A stretch of 64,000 nucleotides of DNA, taken from NCBI GenBank assembly GCA_008711135.1, contig VUAW01000001.1, forward strand, positions 1 to 64,000. The letters are read 5' to 3'. Below the pieces are notes generated by a model that made no database searches, was not told the origin of the DNA, and saw only the letters and a program-made list of their open reading frames with translations. A program made the translations under genes and the position numbers. Source of the stretch: Rhodobacteraceae bacterium LNNU 3342 (GTDB lineage Bacteria > Pseudomonadota > Alphaproteobacteria > Rhodobacterales > Rhodobacteraceae). Positions 17,636-29,599 of this stretch are shown piece after piece (the first letter of the stretch is position 1; every line of letters begins with the position of its first letter).

Positions 17636-18376
17636 ATGATGAACCCCGACAGCACAGCCTCGACCGGGCGCACTCTGGTTCAGCGGGTCCATGAGGTCCT
17701 GCGCGGGCAGATCACCGATGGCAGCTACAAACCCGGCGACCGGCTCCCCTCCGAATTGCAGTTGACCCGTGACTTCGGTGTCAGCCGTACTGTCGTGCGC
17801 GAGGCAATCGCCGCCTTGCGCGCTGATCTTCTGGTCGAGCCGCGGCAGGGTGCCGGCGTCTTTGTCATAGATCCTCCGGCGAACGAGGTCCTGCCCTTTC
17901 GCAACATCGACCTTGCCAAGGTATCTTCGCTGATCGAAATGCTTGAACTGCGTACAGCCGTAGAGGGTGATGCCGCAGGTCTGGCAGCGCTGCGCCGCTC
18001 GCCTGCGCAGGAAGAGAAGATCATCGAGGCCTCGTATCTCTTCCGGTCAAAGGCGATGAACGGCGAACCCACCTCTGATGCGGATTTCGCCTTTCACCTT
18101 GCAATCGCCGAGGCGTCGAATAATCCCCGCTTCAGCGAATTCCTGCGCCTGATCGGGGCCACGGTCATCCCGCGGCGGGCTGTTCGGGACGGCGACGAGC
18201 CAAAGATTTCGCAGGATTACGTGCGGCTTCTGGACGCCGAACATGAGGCCATCCTGACGGCAATTCAGGCCGATGACGAAGAAGGTGCCCGCGCCGCCAT
18301 GCGCCGCCATCTGAAGAACAGCCAATTGCGCTACCGCCAGTTTCTGCGCAACACGCGGACCTTTCCAGAAGCCTGA
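17636..18376 (+). CDS. FadR-subfamily GntR transcriptional regulator
   Basis: A 246-aa regulator with an N-terminal winged helix (about 10-75; YKPGDRLPSELQLTRDFGVS then RTVVREAIAALRADLL) and an all-helical FCD ligand-binding domain (about 90-240). The FCD domain holds DADFAFHLAIAEASNN and a late EHEAILTAIQADD with likely metal-binding His. ATG 17636 suits the AAGAGGA site; ATGs at 17630 and 17639 are alternatives. FCD regulators usually respond to small organic acids, fitting control of the flanking sugar-acid genes. It lies directly after the pseudogene of the same pathway. Confidence 0.85.
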   Translation: MMNPDSTASTGRTLVQRVHEVLRGQITDGSYKPGDRLPSELQLTRDFGVSRTVVREAIAALRADLLVEPRQGAGVFVIDPPANEVLPFRNIDLAKVSSLIEMLELRTAVEGDAAGLAALRRSPAQEEKIIEASYLFRSKAMNGEPTSDADFAFHLAIAEASNNPRFSEFLRLIGATVIPRRAVRDGDEPKISQDYVRLLDAEHEAILTAIQADDEEGARAAMRRHLKNSQLRYRQFLRNTRTFPEA

Positions 18377-18594
18377 TCGAGGGAGAGGAGGCGTCATCCC
18401 GCGACTGCCCTCTCCTACCCGAGCGGGCGCCTGCGCGGCACCCAGCCACGGCCGCAGGTGGCCGGGCTGAAGGGGCCCATGTTGACAGGATAGGAATGCA
18501 AAGCGGCGCGTAGCGTGTGCTGCCGCGACATAGGAGATCCCTGCTGGCGCTCAGCTAACACCCTCATTGGGATGCTTCCTCAAAACACCATAGC

Positions 18595-18625
18595 CAAAAA
18601 AATCAAGGCGCCCGAAGGCGCCTTG
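18595..18625 (-). terminator. Rho-independent terminator of rpoD
   Basis: On the minus strand AAGGCGCC-TTCG-GGCGCCTT forms a perfect 8-bp stem with a UUCG-type tetraloop, followed by GATTTTTTT. It starts 5 bp after the rpoD stop codon. Confidence 0.9.
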
Positions 18626-18629
18626 GTCA

Positions 18630-20618
<1,989 letters not shown>

Positions 20619-20702
20619 GGGTGCTCCTTCGGAAGGGACCGAATCCGAATCGTTCCCCGTGTTTAGCGACTCATTAGGCCGAATCACAGATGCGGAAAGC
20701 CC

Positions 20703-22646
20703 TCACCGGGTTTTCTTTATCCAGATCTGCCCATCTATGAGGCTTTGCAGATGGCGAGAGAGGGCCACGCGGTCCTCCCCGAGGTCGGTTGCATCATCCA
20801 GCGCGGACCGTTCAGCACGGTGCCGGGCCTCTGCCGCCTGCGACAGGCGCCATGTCAGCCCCTCGTCGGCAAGTCCGTCTAGATCCTCGACCGCGTCTTC
20901 AATCTCACGCCGCACGCCCCGTCTCGCCTCGAGTTTCGCGAATTCTTCGGCCAGGCACATCCGGGCCAGTTCTGTGTCGCCAATGTTGCGGACGGGCGGT
21001 GCGATCTGCACATGGCTCAGCGACATGAGCTTTTCAAGGGCGTTGCCCGCAGCGCCGCAGATTTTCTCTCGTGCTGTGGCGGGGTTGTCGACCGGCCCGT
21101 GCGACAGCAGGACATGGCGCAGCGTCTCGTGATCAGGGTCATGCAGCTCGACCAGCTCCAGCGCGCCTTCGAATTCGGCGATAAGCGTGGGGTGGGCGCA
21201 CAGCGTTGCAAGGATGATCGCCTCGCGCAGGATATCCTCGACAGCCTCACCCTGCGCCGCCACCAGAAGCGAACTGCGGGTGCTGGCCAGCGGCTGCGCG
21301 GGCGCGACCCAGCGCTTGCCGGTAAAACGGGCGCCCGCCGGCATACCCGAATCACGCCGCCGGGTGCCGAACAGTTCCCAGCGCAGGCGCTTGAGCTCTT
21401 CGCCGTAATGGGTACGAATCGAAGGGTCGCGGATCTGCGCGATCGCCGCCCGCAGCCGCTTGTCCAAGGCCGCCTTGCGTTCCGGGCTGTCAAAGACCTG
21501 CCCTTCGGTCTCACGCTCCCACAGCAGGCTGACCATGGGCCGCGCTTGGTCCAGCAGGCGCTGCATCGCCCCCGGCCCCTGTGCCTTGATCAGGTCGTCC
21601 GGGTCCATGTCCTGCGGCAGGACACAAAAACGCAGCGACTGCCCCGCCTCCAGCAGCGGCAGCGCAAGGTCCACCAGCCGCATTGCTGCCCGGATGCCCG
21701 CCTTGTCGCCGTCCAGCGTCACGATCGGTTCCGGCGCGATCCGCCAAAGCATCCGAAGCTGATCCTCGGTGATCGCAGTACCAAGGGGCGCCACGGCGCC
21801 GCCAAAGCCCGCCTCGACCAGCGCGATCACGTCCATGTAGCCCTCGGCCACGATCAGCGGTTGCCCCTTGCCCGCAGCCTCTCGGGCGGGGCCGTGGTTG
21901 TAAAGGCTCCGCCCCTTGTCGAAGAGCTCGGTTTCCGGGCTGTTGAGGTACTTCGCCCGCGCGTTGGGGTCCATCGACCGGCCGCCCAGCCCGATGCAAC
22001 GCCCGCGCGCATCCCGAATCGGAAAGATGATTCGCCCCCGGAAGCGGTCATAGGGGGCACCACCGTCATCAGGCCGCGCGGCCAGCCCCGCGTCCACGAT
22101 CAGGTCCGGCGCGACGCCCTTGCCGGTCAGGTGCTGGAACAGGCCCTGCCGTACGTCAGGGGCATAGCCGATTTCGAAACGGTCCCGCGCCGCGACGCTC
22201 AGCCGCCGGCGGTCAAGGTAGTCTCTCGCACCCGTTCCTTGCCCTGTGCCCAGTTGCAGCCGGTAATACCGCACCGCCTGCTCCATCACCTCGGCTAGCT
22301 GGGAACGGCGGTCAGCCTTCTGCGCATCGCGAGGATCGCGGGCGGGCATCTGCATCCCGGCTTCGCGGGCCAGAAGCTCCACCGCCTCCATGAAGCCGAG
22401 GTTTTCGGTCTCCCGCACAAAGGTCAGCGCGTCGCCCTTGGCGTGGCAGCCAAAGCAGTAATAGAATCCTTTGCGGTCATCGACGTGGAAAGAGGCCGAC
22501 TTTTCCTGGTGGAACGGACAGGGCGCCCACATGTCGCCCTTGGCCTGGTTCGACTTGCGCATGTCCCACATGACCTTGCGCCCCACCACCTGGCTCAGGC
22601 TGGTGCGGGTGCGCAGTTCGTCCAGGAAACCGGGTGGCAGACTCAT
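20703..22646 (-). CDS. dnaG: DNA primase DnaG
   Basis: A 647-aa primase. The N-terminal zinc-binding domain has CPFHQEKSASFHV and YYCFGCHAKGD (Cys/His/Cys/Cys ligands). The catalytic core carries YLNSPETELFDKG, and the TOPRIM motifs are LIVAEGYMDVIAL and TLDGDKAGIRAA. The C-terminal about 200 residues would contact the DnaB helicase. It makes RNA primers for replication and is the upstream partner of rpoD. Confidence 0.96.
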   Translation of the reverse strand: MSLPPGFLDELRTRTSLSQVVGRKVMWDMRKSNQAKGDMWAPCPFHQEKSASFHVDDRKGFYYCFGCHAKGDALTFVRETENLGFMEAVELLAREAGMQMPARDPRDAQKADRRSQLAEVMEQAVRYYRLQLGTGQGTGARDYLDRRRLSVAARDRFEIGYAPDVRQGLFQHLTGKGVAPDLIVDAGLAARPDDGGAPYDRFRGRIIFPIRDARGRCIGLGGRSMDPNARAKYLNSPETELFDKGRSLYNHGPAREAAGKGQPLIVAEGYMDVIALVEAGFGGAVAPLGTAITEDQLRMLWRIAPEPIVTLDGDKAGIRAAMRLVDLALPLLEAGQSLRFCVLPQDMDPDDLIKAQGPGAMQRLLDQARPMVSLLWERETEGQVFDSPERKAALDKRLRAAIAQIRDPSIRTHYGEELKRLRWELFGTRRRDSGMPAGARFTGKRWVAPAQPLASTRSSLLVAAQGEAVEDILREAIILATLCAHPTLIAEFEGALELVELHDPDHETLRHVLLSHGPVDNPATAREKICGAAGNALEKLMSLSHVQIAPPVRNIGDTELARMCLAEEFAKLEARRGVRREIEDAVEDLDGLADEGLTWRLSQAAEARHRAERSALDDATDLGEDRVALSRHLQSLIDGQIWIKKTR

Positions 22647-22799
22647 GCCCTCAATATCCGCCCTGCCGGGGGCGAAGTCTAGTCACAGCCGCGCCGCCTG
22701 ATGAAAGGTCGCCACCGACTCACATCCACTGCTGCCCCTGATGCCGTGGCAGGCAATCAATCCGCTTCCGGTACGTCGTTCAATGGTCCGCCGGCAGGA

Positions 22800-23228
22800 T
22801 CACACGATCTCGACCATCCGCACGGCAAAGGTCAGGTCGCGCCCGGCCAACGGGTGGTTTGCGTCAAGAACGACCTCGTCCTCGGACACCTCTGCCACCA
22901 CGACAGGCATCGCCCGACCGTCGGGCAGCGTCAGTTCCAGCGTGGTGCCAAGGTCAAGCGGGATGTCATCCGGCACCTGATCCCGCGGCACCGACTGCCG
23001 TCCATTCGGATCATGCGGGCCGTAGGCCTGATCGGCGGCAACCCTGACCGTCTTTTCCTCGCCCACTTCCATCCCCGGAATGGCCGCGTCGAGGCCGGGG
23101 ATGATATGCCCTGCCCCTACCGTGAATTCGAGCGGATCGCGCCCTTCGGAAGAATCGAATACCGTGCCGTCATCCAGCGTACCCGTATAGTGAATGCGCA
23201 CGGTGTCTCCGGTTTTCACCTCTGTCAT
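22800..23228 (-). CDS. FKBP-type peptidyl-prolyl cis-trans isomerase, SlyD-like
   Basis: A 142-aa protein with an FKBP core (VRIHYTGTLDDGTVFDSS, PLEFTVGAGHIIPG, IPGMEVGEEKTV) split by an insert-in-flap domain (about 65-120; AYGPHDPNGRQSVPRDQVP). This is the SlyD arrangement. The His/Cys-rich metal-binding tail of enterobacterial SlyD is absent. A clear AAGGAG site precedes ATG 23228. It is a cytoplasmic folding helper and stands alone between dnaG and a divergent hydrolase gene. Confidence 0.92.
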   Translation of the reverse strand: MTEVKTGDTVRIHYTGTLDDGTVFDSSEGRDPLEFTVGAGHIIPGLDAAIPGMEVGEEKTVRVAADQAYGPHDPNGRQSVPRDQVPDDIPLDLGTTLELTLPDGRAMPVVVAEVSEDEVVLDANHPLAGRDLTFAVRMVEIV

Positions 23229-23348
23229 GCCCGTGTCTCCTTTTAGCGGGTGCCAGTGACCTTCAGGCTAGGGCAATGGGCGCGGATGTCAAACCGGCTT
23301 CCCCCTGTGGCGGGGCTATGCCAGTCTGCGCCGCGAAAGGAGCCGCCA

Positions 23349-24170
23349 ATGCCCCAGTTCACCGCCGCTGACGGAACCTCCCTGCACTATGACGATGACG
23401 GGACAGGCCTTCCGGTTCTGGCCCTTGCAGGGCTGACCCGCACCGGCGCCGATTTTGACTGGCTGGCCCCGCACCTGCCTCCCTGCCGGCTGATCCGGAT
23501 GGATTATCGCGGGCGCGGCCGGTCGGACCGGTCAGGCGCCGCCACCTATACCATCCCGCAAGAGGCCGCAGACGCGATCGCCCTGCTTGACCATCTGGGG
23601 GTGGATCGCGTGGCGCTGATCGGCACGTCGCGCGGCGGGCTGATCGGGATGTTCCTTGCCGCCACGGCGCGCGACAGGCTGCGCGGCTTGTGCCTGAACG
23701 ACGTGGGTCCGGTGCTGGAACAGGCCGGATTGCGGCAGATCGTGGATTACATCGGCCGCAACCCCAGTGCCCGCACCTATGAAGACGTGGCAGCCGCGCT
23801 GGCGCGCACCATGACCGGCTTTGCCAACATGCCCAACGACCGCTGGCTGGCCGAGGCACGCCGCCATTTCCAAGAAATGCCCGACGGGCTGCGCATCACC
23901 TATGACCCTGGGCTGAGAGAGGCTTTCCTTCAGGCCTTCGACGGCCCCGTGGCCGATGCCTGGCCGCTTTTCGACGCCTGCGCGGGGCTGCCACTAGCCC
24001 TGATCCGGGGCGCGAATTCTGACCTTCTGTCCACGGCCACCGTGGCCGAGATGCGCGCCCGCCGCCCCGACATGCTGTTCGCCGAGGTCCCCGACCGCGG
24101 CCACATCCCGTTTCTGGACGAACCCAAGAGCCTTGACCTGATCCACGCCTTCCTGAGGCAATGCGCATGA
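23349..24170 (+). CDS. Alpha/beta fold hydrolase
   Basis: A 273-aa hydrolase. ATG 23349 (MPQFTAADGTSLHYDDDGTG) follows AAAGGAGCCGCC. The core shows LALAGLTRTGADFDWLAPHL (oxyanion loop), DYRGRGRSD, the nucleophile elbow GTSRGG and a C-terminal DRGHIPFLDEP with the catalytic His. The substrate is not evident. Its stop overlaps the start of the threonine dehydratase-like gene (ATGA), so the two are translationally coupled and may share a pathway. Confidence 0.85.
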   Translation: MPQFTAADGTSLHYDDDGTGLPVLALAGLTRTGADFDWLAPHLPPCRLIRMDYRGRGRSDRSGAATYTIPQEAADAIALLDHLGVDRVALIGTSRGGLIGMFLAATARDRLRGLCLNDVGPVLEQAGLRQIVDYIGRNPSARTYEDVAAALARTMTGFANMPNDRWLAEARRHFQEMPDGLRITYDPGLREAFLQAFDGPVADAWPLFDACAGLPLALIRGANSDLLSTATVAEMRARRPDMLFAEVPDRGHIPFLDEPKSLDLIHAFLRQCA

Positions 24171-25135
24171 CAAGCCTTCCCCTGATCAACGCGGCCGCGG
24201 CACGGCTGAAGGGTCATGCCCGTCGCACCCCGCTGCTTTCATCGCCATTCCTTGACGACATCGCGGGGCGCAGGGTGCTGATCAAGGCGGAATGCCTGCA
24301 GCATACCGGGTCGTTCAAGTTCCGGGGCGCCTGGTCGGCCCTGACGGCGCTGGACCCTGCGGCGCGCCAGCGGGGGGTGCTTGCCTATTCCTCTGGCAAC
24401 CATGCGCAGGGGGTGGCGCTGGCGGCGCGGATGCTGGGCGTACCAGCGGTGGTTGTGATGCCCGCCGATGCGCCACGGCTCAAGATCGACAACACCCGCG
24501 CCCTTGGGGCAGAGGTCGTGCTTTACAACCGCGCGACCGAGGACCGCGATGCGATTGGTACCACTCTGGCCGATGAACGCGGGCTGACGCTGGTGCCCCC
24601 CTTTGACGATCCGCAGGTGATCGCCGGCCAGGGCACCACGGGCTTGGAAATCGCTGAACAGGCCGCGGCCGAGGGCGTGACGGCTGCGGACGTGATCGTT
24701 TGCTGCGGCGGCGGCGGGCTGGCGGCAGGGATCGCGCTTGCGCTTGAAAGAACGGAACTGCGCGTCCGGCCGGCCGAACCTGCCGGGTTCGACGACACTG
24801 CCCGCTCTCTCGCCGCCGGAAGGATCGAGCGGAACGCCACGATGTCAGGGTCGATCTGCGATGCGATCGTGACGCCGCAGCCGGGGCGGCTGACTTTCCC
24901 GGTCCTGCAACGCTTGGCGGGCCCCGGCCTTGTCGTCACGGATGATGAGGCGCTGGAGGCCGTGGCCCTTGCCTTCCAGCGGCTGAAACTGGTGGTGGAG
25001 CCCGGTGGCGCCGTCGCCTTGGCCGCAGCCCTTTTTCACCGTGATCTCATCGAAGGTCCGGCGGTGATCTGCACGGCTACGGGGGGAAATGTGGACGCGG
25101 ATGTGTTTTCACAGGCCATCTCGCGGCTCCGCTGA
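24167..25135 (+). CDS. Threonine/serine dehydratase-like PLP enzyme
   Basis: A 322-aa fold-type II PLP enzyme. The PLP-binding Lys lies in GSFKFRGA (about residue 51). SSGNHAQGVALAA is the substrate loop, and CCGGGGLAAGIA is the phosphate-binding glycine loop. It lacks the C-terminal ACT regulatory domain of biosynthetic IlvA, so a catabolic threonine or serine ammonia-lyase, or a hydroxy-amino-acid lyase, is more likely. ATG 24167 overlaps the preceding stop; an ATG 6 bp earlier is possible. Confidence 0.85.
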   Translation: MTSLPLINAAAARLKGHARRTPLLSSPFLDDIAGRRVLIKAECLQHTGSFKFRGAWSALTALDPAARQRGVLAYSSGNHAQGVALAARMLGVPAVVVMPADAPRLKIDNTRALGAEVVLYNRATEDRDAIGTTLADERGLTLVPPFDDPQVIAGQGTTGLEIAEQAAAEGVTAADVIVCCGGGGLAAGIALALERTELRVRPAEPAGFDDTARSLAAGRIERNATMSGSICDAIVTPQPGRLTFPVLQRLAGPGLVVTDDEALEAVALAFQRLKLVVEPGGAVALAAALFHRDLIEGPAVICTATGGNVDADVFSQAISRLR

Positions 25136-25181
25136 CACAGATAGTTGACGCTGCCAATTATATCCTGCAATCTCTCCATGA

Positions 25182-26366
<1,185 letters not shown>

Positions 26367-26379
26367 CGCCGGAGGAACC

Positions 26380-27168
26380 ATGAACATCTGCGATCTGGGC
26401 GACATCCGCCTGCATTGGCGCGAAGACGGCACCCCCACCGGCGCTCCCGTGGTCTTTGCCAACTCGCTGGGCACCGACCTGCGCGTCTGGGACAAGGTGA
26501 TCCCGCTGCTGCCGCAGGGCCTGCGGCTGATCCGCTATGACAAGCGCGGGCATGGCCTGTCCGACTGCCCGCCCGGCCCCTATTCCATGGGGGCCCTGGT
26601 ACGCGATGCCGAACGGCTGCTGGACGCGCTGAACGTGCGCGACTGCGTTTTCGTTGGCCTGTCGATCGGCGGGATGATCGCGCAGGGCCTGGCCGTCAAG
26701 CGGCTGGACCAGGTGCGCGGCATGGTGCTGTCGAACACCGCGGCCAAGATCGGCACCGCCCAGATGTGGCACGACCGGATAGACGCCATCCGGGCGGGTG
26801 GGATCGAATCTCTGGCCGACAGCGTCATGGAACGCTGGTTTGCCCGCCCCTTCCGTCAAACCGCGGAGCTGGCTGGCTGGCGCAACATGCTGATCCGCAC
26901 GCCCGTCGAAGGGTACACCGGTTGCTGCGCGGCAATCGCCGGCAGTGACTTCATCACGCCCACGTCGGGCCTCACCCTTCCCACGCTCGCCATCGCGGGC
27001 AGCGAGGATGGCGCGACGCCGCCCGACCTCGTGCGCGAAACGGCCGATCTGATCCGCGGCGCGCGCTTCCACCTTATCCGCGGGGCGGGCCATATTCCCA
27101 ACGTGGAAAAGCCCGAGGAATACGCGGCCACCCTGACCCAGTTCCTGAAGGAGATCGGCCATGTCTGA
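26380..27168 (+). CDS. pcaD: 3-oxoadipate enol-lactonase
   Basis: A 262-aa alpha/beta hydrolase beginning at ATG 26380 (MNICDLGDIRLHWRE) after GGAGGAACC. It has NSLGTDLRVWD, the RYDKRGHGLSD strand, the nucleophile elbow GLSIGGMIAQGLA and a C-terminal GAGHIPNVEKPE. It hydrolyses beta-ketoadipate enol-lactone to beta-ketoadipate. The gene sits 13 bp after pobA and overlaps pcaC. Confidence 0.92.
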   Translation: MNICDLGDIRLHWREDGTPTGAPVVFANSLGTDLRVWDKVIPLLPQGLRLIRYDKRGHGLSDCPPGPYSMGALVRDAERLLDALNVRDCVFVGLSIGGMIAQGLAVKRLDQVRGMVLSNTAAKIGTAQMWHDRIDAIRAGGIESLADSVMERWFARPFRQTAELAGWRNMLIRTPVEGYTGCCAAIAGSDFITPTSGLTLPTLAIAGSEDGATPPDLVRETADLIRGARFHLIRGAGHIPNVEKPEEYAATLTQFLKEIGHV

Positions 27169-27541
27169 ACGTCACGACCAAGGGATGAAGACCCGGCGCA
27201 AGGTGCTGGGCGACGCCCATGTCGACCGGGCCGAGGCTGCCAAGACCCCGTTCGACGCCCCCTTCCAGTCCCTCATCACCGAGGCCGCCTGGGGCCACGT
27301 CTGGTCGCGCGACACGATCAGCCACCGGGAACGCTCGATGATGACCATCGCGCTGCTGGCCGGGCTGGGGAACTTCGAGGAACTTGCCATGCACATCCGC
27401 GCCACCGCCAATACCGGCGCCACCAAGGATGACGTGATCGAGGCGCTGATGCATGTGGCGATCTATGCCGGCGTGCCCAAGGCGAACCACGCCTTCAAGA
27501 TCGCCAAGGAAACCTTTGCCGAGATGGAGAAAGCCCGATGA
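27161..27541 (+). CDS. pcaC: 4-carboxymuconolactone decarboxylase
   Basis: A 126-aa AhpD-like protein of the usual PcaC size. Features are [14 protein letters not shown] at the N-terminus, [10 protein letters not shown], the [16 protein letters not shown] helix and [15 protein letters not shown]-type sequence near the end (here [17 protein letters not shown]). It decarboxylates gamma-carboxymuconolactone to the enol-lactone used by PcaD. It overlaps pcaD at its start and pcaH at its end. Confidence 0.94.
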   Translation: MSERHDQGMKTRRKVLGDAHVDRAEAAKTPFDAPFQSLITEAAWGHVWSRDTISHRERSMMTIALLAGLGNFEELAMHIRATANTGATKDDVIEALMHVAIYAGVPKANHAFKIAKETFAEMEKAR

Positions 27542-28272
27542 CCGAGACGAGCCCCACCACCGGGCCGCTGTTCCCGCGTGACCGCTTCTGGCATCCGCCA
27601 GCCTATACCCCCGGCTACAAGACCTCGATGACGCGCGCGCCGTCGCGCCCGCTGGTCGCCACCTCCTCCACCCTGTCCGAGGAGACGGGCCCCGCCTTTG
27701 GCCGCGACATGCTGGGCGAACGGGACAACAACCTGATCCTCAACTTCACCGGCCAGCCCGCCATTGGGGAACGCATCATTGTCCATGGCCGAGTGCTGGA
27801 CCAGTCCGGCCGCCCAGTACCGAACGTGCTGATCGAGATCTGGCAGGCCAACGCCGGCGGCCGCTATCGCCACCAGAAGGACGGCTACCTTGCCCCGCTC
27901 GATCCGAACTTCGGTGGCTGCGGGCGCACGATCAGCGATGATCAAGGGCGTTATGAATTCCTGACGGTGCGTCCCGGCGCCTACCCCTGGCCCAACGGCA
28001 CCAATGACTGGCGCCCCATGCACATCCACTTCAGCGTCTTCGGGTCCGGTTTTGGCCAGCGGCTCATCACCCAGATGTATTTCGAAGGCGACCCGCTCAT
28101 CCCGCGCTGCCCCATTGTCCGGACGATCCCCAGCCAGGAAGCAATCGACAGCCTGGTGGCACCGCTCGACATGAACGGCGGGATCCCGATGGACGCGCTC
28201 GCCTACAAATTCGACATCGTCCTGCGCGGCCGCCGCCAGACCATGTTCGAAAACCGGCTGGAAGGACTCTGA
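27538..28272 (+). CDS. pcaH: Protocatechuate 3,4-dioxygenase beta subunit
   Basis: A 244-aa intradiol dioxygenase subunit carrying the non-haem Fe(III) site. The likely ligands are Tyr110 (GGRYRHQ), Tyr149 (PGAYPWPN), His162 and His164 (MHIHFSV). [12 protein letters not shown] and [14 protein letters not shown] are typical. With PcaG it opens the protocatechuate ring to 3-carboxy-cis,cis-muconate. The start overlaps pcaC (ATGA), and pcaG begins 2 bp after the stop. Confidence 0.96.
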   Translation: MTETSPTTGPLFPRDRFWHPPAYTPGYKTSMTRAPSRPLVATSSTLSEETGPAFGRDMLGERDNNLILNFTGQPAIGERIIVHGRVLDQSGRPVPNVLIEIWQANAGGRYRHQKDGYLAPLDPNFGGCGRTISDDQGRYEFLTVRPGAYPWPNGTNDWRPMHIHFSVFGSGFGQRLITQMYFEGDPLIPRCPIVRTIPSQEAIDSLVAPLDMNGGIPMDALAYKFDIVLRGRRQTMFENRLEGL

Positions 28273-28274
28273 TC

Positions 28275-28889
28275 ATGGTACAGAAGCTCGACAACCTGAT
28301 GGAAAGCCCGTCGCAGACGGCGGGACCCTATGTGCACATCGGCTGCACGCCTAACTTCCTGGGCAACGCGGGGATCTACCCGGTCGATCTTGGCGCCTCT
28401 GCCATCCGCGAAGGTGCAAAGGGCGAAATCATCACCATCACCGGCCATGTCCGTGACGGCTCAGGCATGATCATGCGCGACGCGATGATCGAAAGCTGGC
28501 AGCCGGATGCCGAGGGGCTGTTCCCCTCGGCAAACGAAACGCGGGGCAAGGCCGATCCCAACGTGCTGGGCTGGTGCCGCTTTGCCGCCGATTTCGACAG
28601 CGGGGACTGGACGCTGCGCACGGTGAAGCCTGGCCCGGTCCCGCATATCCAGGGAATGATGGCGCCGCACATCAGCCTCTGGATCGTGGCCCGCGGCATC
28701 AACATCGGCCTGCAGACCCGCATCTATTTTGAGGATGAGGCCGAGGCCAACGCCCGCTGCCCGATCCTGAACCGGATCGAACACCGCGCGCGCGTCAACA
28801 CGCTTCTGGCAAAAAAGACGGGCGACGGCACCTACCGCTTCGACATCGTTCTTCAGGGTGAAGACGAAACGGTGTTCTTCGACCTCTGA
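28275..28889 (+). CDS. pcaG: Protocatechuate 3,4-dioxygenase alpha subunit
   Basis: A 204-aa partner of PcaH with SPSQTAGPYVHIG near the N-terminus, MIESWQPDAEGLF in the core and HISLWIVARGINIGLQTRIY near the C-terminus. As expected for the alpha subunit it lacks the Tyr/Tyr/His/His iron ligands. The stop overlaps the first base of the following hydrolase gene. Confidence 0.95.
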   Translation: MVQKLDNLMESPSQTAGPYVHIGCTPNFLGNAGIYPVDLGASAIREGAKGEIITITGHVRDGSGMIMRDAMIESWQPDAEGLFPSANETRGKADPNVLGWCRFAADFDSGDWTLRTVKPGPVPHIQGMMAPHISLWIVARGINIGLQTRIYFEDEAEANARCPILNRIEHRARVNTLLAKKTGDGTYRFDIVLQGEDETVFFDL

Positions 28890-29599
28890 TGGCGCGGTTC
28901 CTGCTGATCCACGGCTCGTGCCACGGCGCTTGGTGCTGGCGCGACGTGCTGCCCCTGCTGCACGACGCGGGGCACGAGGCGCAGGCGATCGACCTGCCAT
29001 CCCATGGCGAGGACGAGACCCCCGCGGCAGAGGTGACGCTTGATCTTTACGCGAAGGCCATCCTGCGCGTGATCGATGAACCGGTGGTGCTGGTCGGCCA
29101 TTCTATGGCCGGCTATCCCATCTCGCTTGCGGCTGAACTGGCGCCGGAAAAGATCACGAAGCTGGTCTATCTTTGCGCCTATGTTCCCGCCAACGGTATG
29201 TCGCTGGCCGAAATGCGTAGGGCCGGTCCGCGCCAGCCGCTGCTCGATGCGATCATCCGGTCCGAGGACGGGCTGACCTTCACCATCGACCCTGCCAAGG
29301 CTGGCGAGAAGTTCTATCATGATTGCGAGGCTGCCCTGCCCTTCGCCCTGCCCCGGCTCTGCCCTCAGCCGATCCTTCCGCAGGAAACGCCGCTGACGCT
29401 GACCGCCGCCTATGACAGCGTCGAACGGCACTACATCCGCTGCACCGATGACCGCACGATCCCGTCCGAATATCAGGCGAGCATGACCGCAGGCTGGCCG
29501 GAAGGGCGCGTTTCGGCTATGGATACCTCACACTCGCCGTTTTTCACCGCGCCGCAGCGTCTCGCCGCGCAGCTCATCCGGATTGCCGAGGCTCCATGA
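28889..29599 (+). CDS. Alpha/beta hydrolase of the salicylate-esterase/hydroxynitrile-lyase type
   Basis: A 236-aa hydrolase with LLIHGSCHGAWCWRDVLPLL (oxyanion loop), the nucleophile elbow VGHSMAGYPISLAAE and a C-terminal DTSHSPFFTAPQ with the catalytic His. This is the pattern of plant-type methyl esterase and salicylate esterase homologues. It sits between pcaG and the BKACE gene, with overlaps on both sides, so it is co-expressed with protocatechuate degradation. It might hydrolyse an aromatic ester to 4-hydroxybenzoate or protocatechuate (inference). PcaD activity is already covered by the gene at 26380. Confidence 0.8.
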   Translation: MARFLLIHGSCHGAWCWRDVLPLLHDAGHEAQAIDLPSHGEDETPAAEVTLDLYAKAILRVIDEPVVLVGHSMAGYPISLAAELAPEKITKLVYLCAYVPANGMSLAEMRRAGPRQPLLDAIIRSEDGLTFTIDPAKAGEKFYHDCEAALPFALPRLCPQPILPQETPLTLTAAYDSVERHYIRCTDDRTIPSEYQASMTAGWPEGRVSAMDTSHSPFFTAPQRLAAQLIRIAEAP

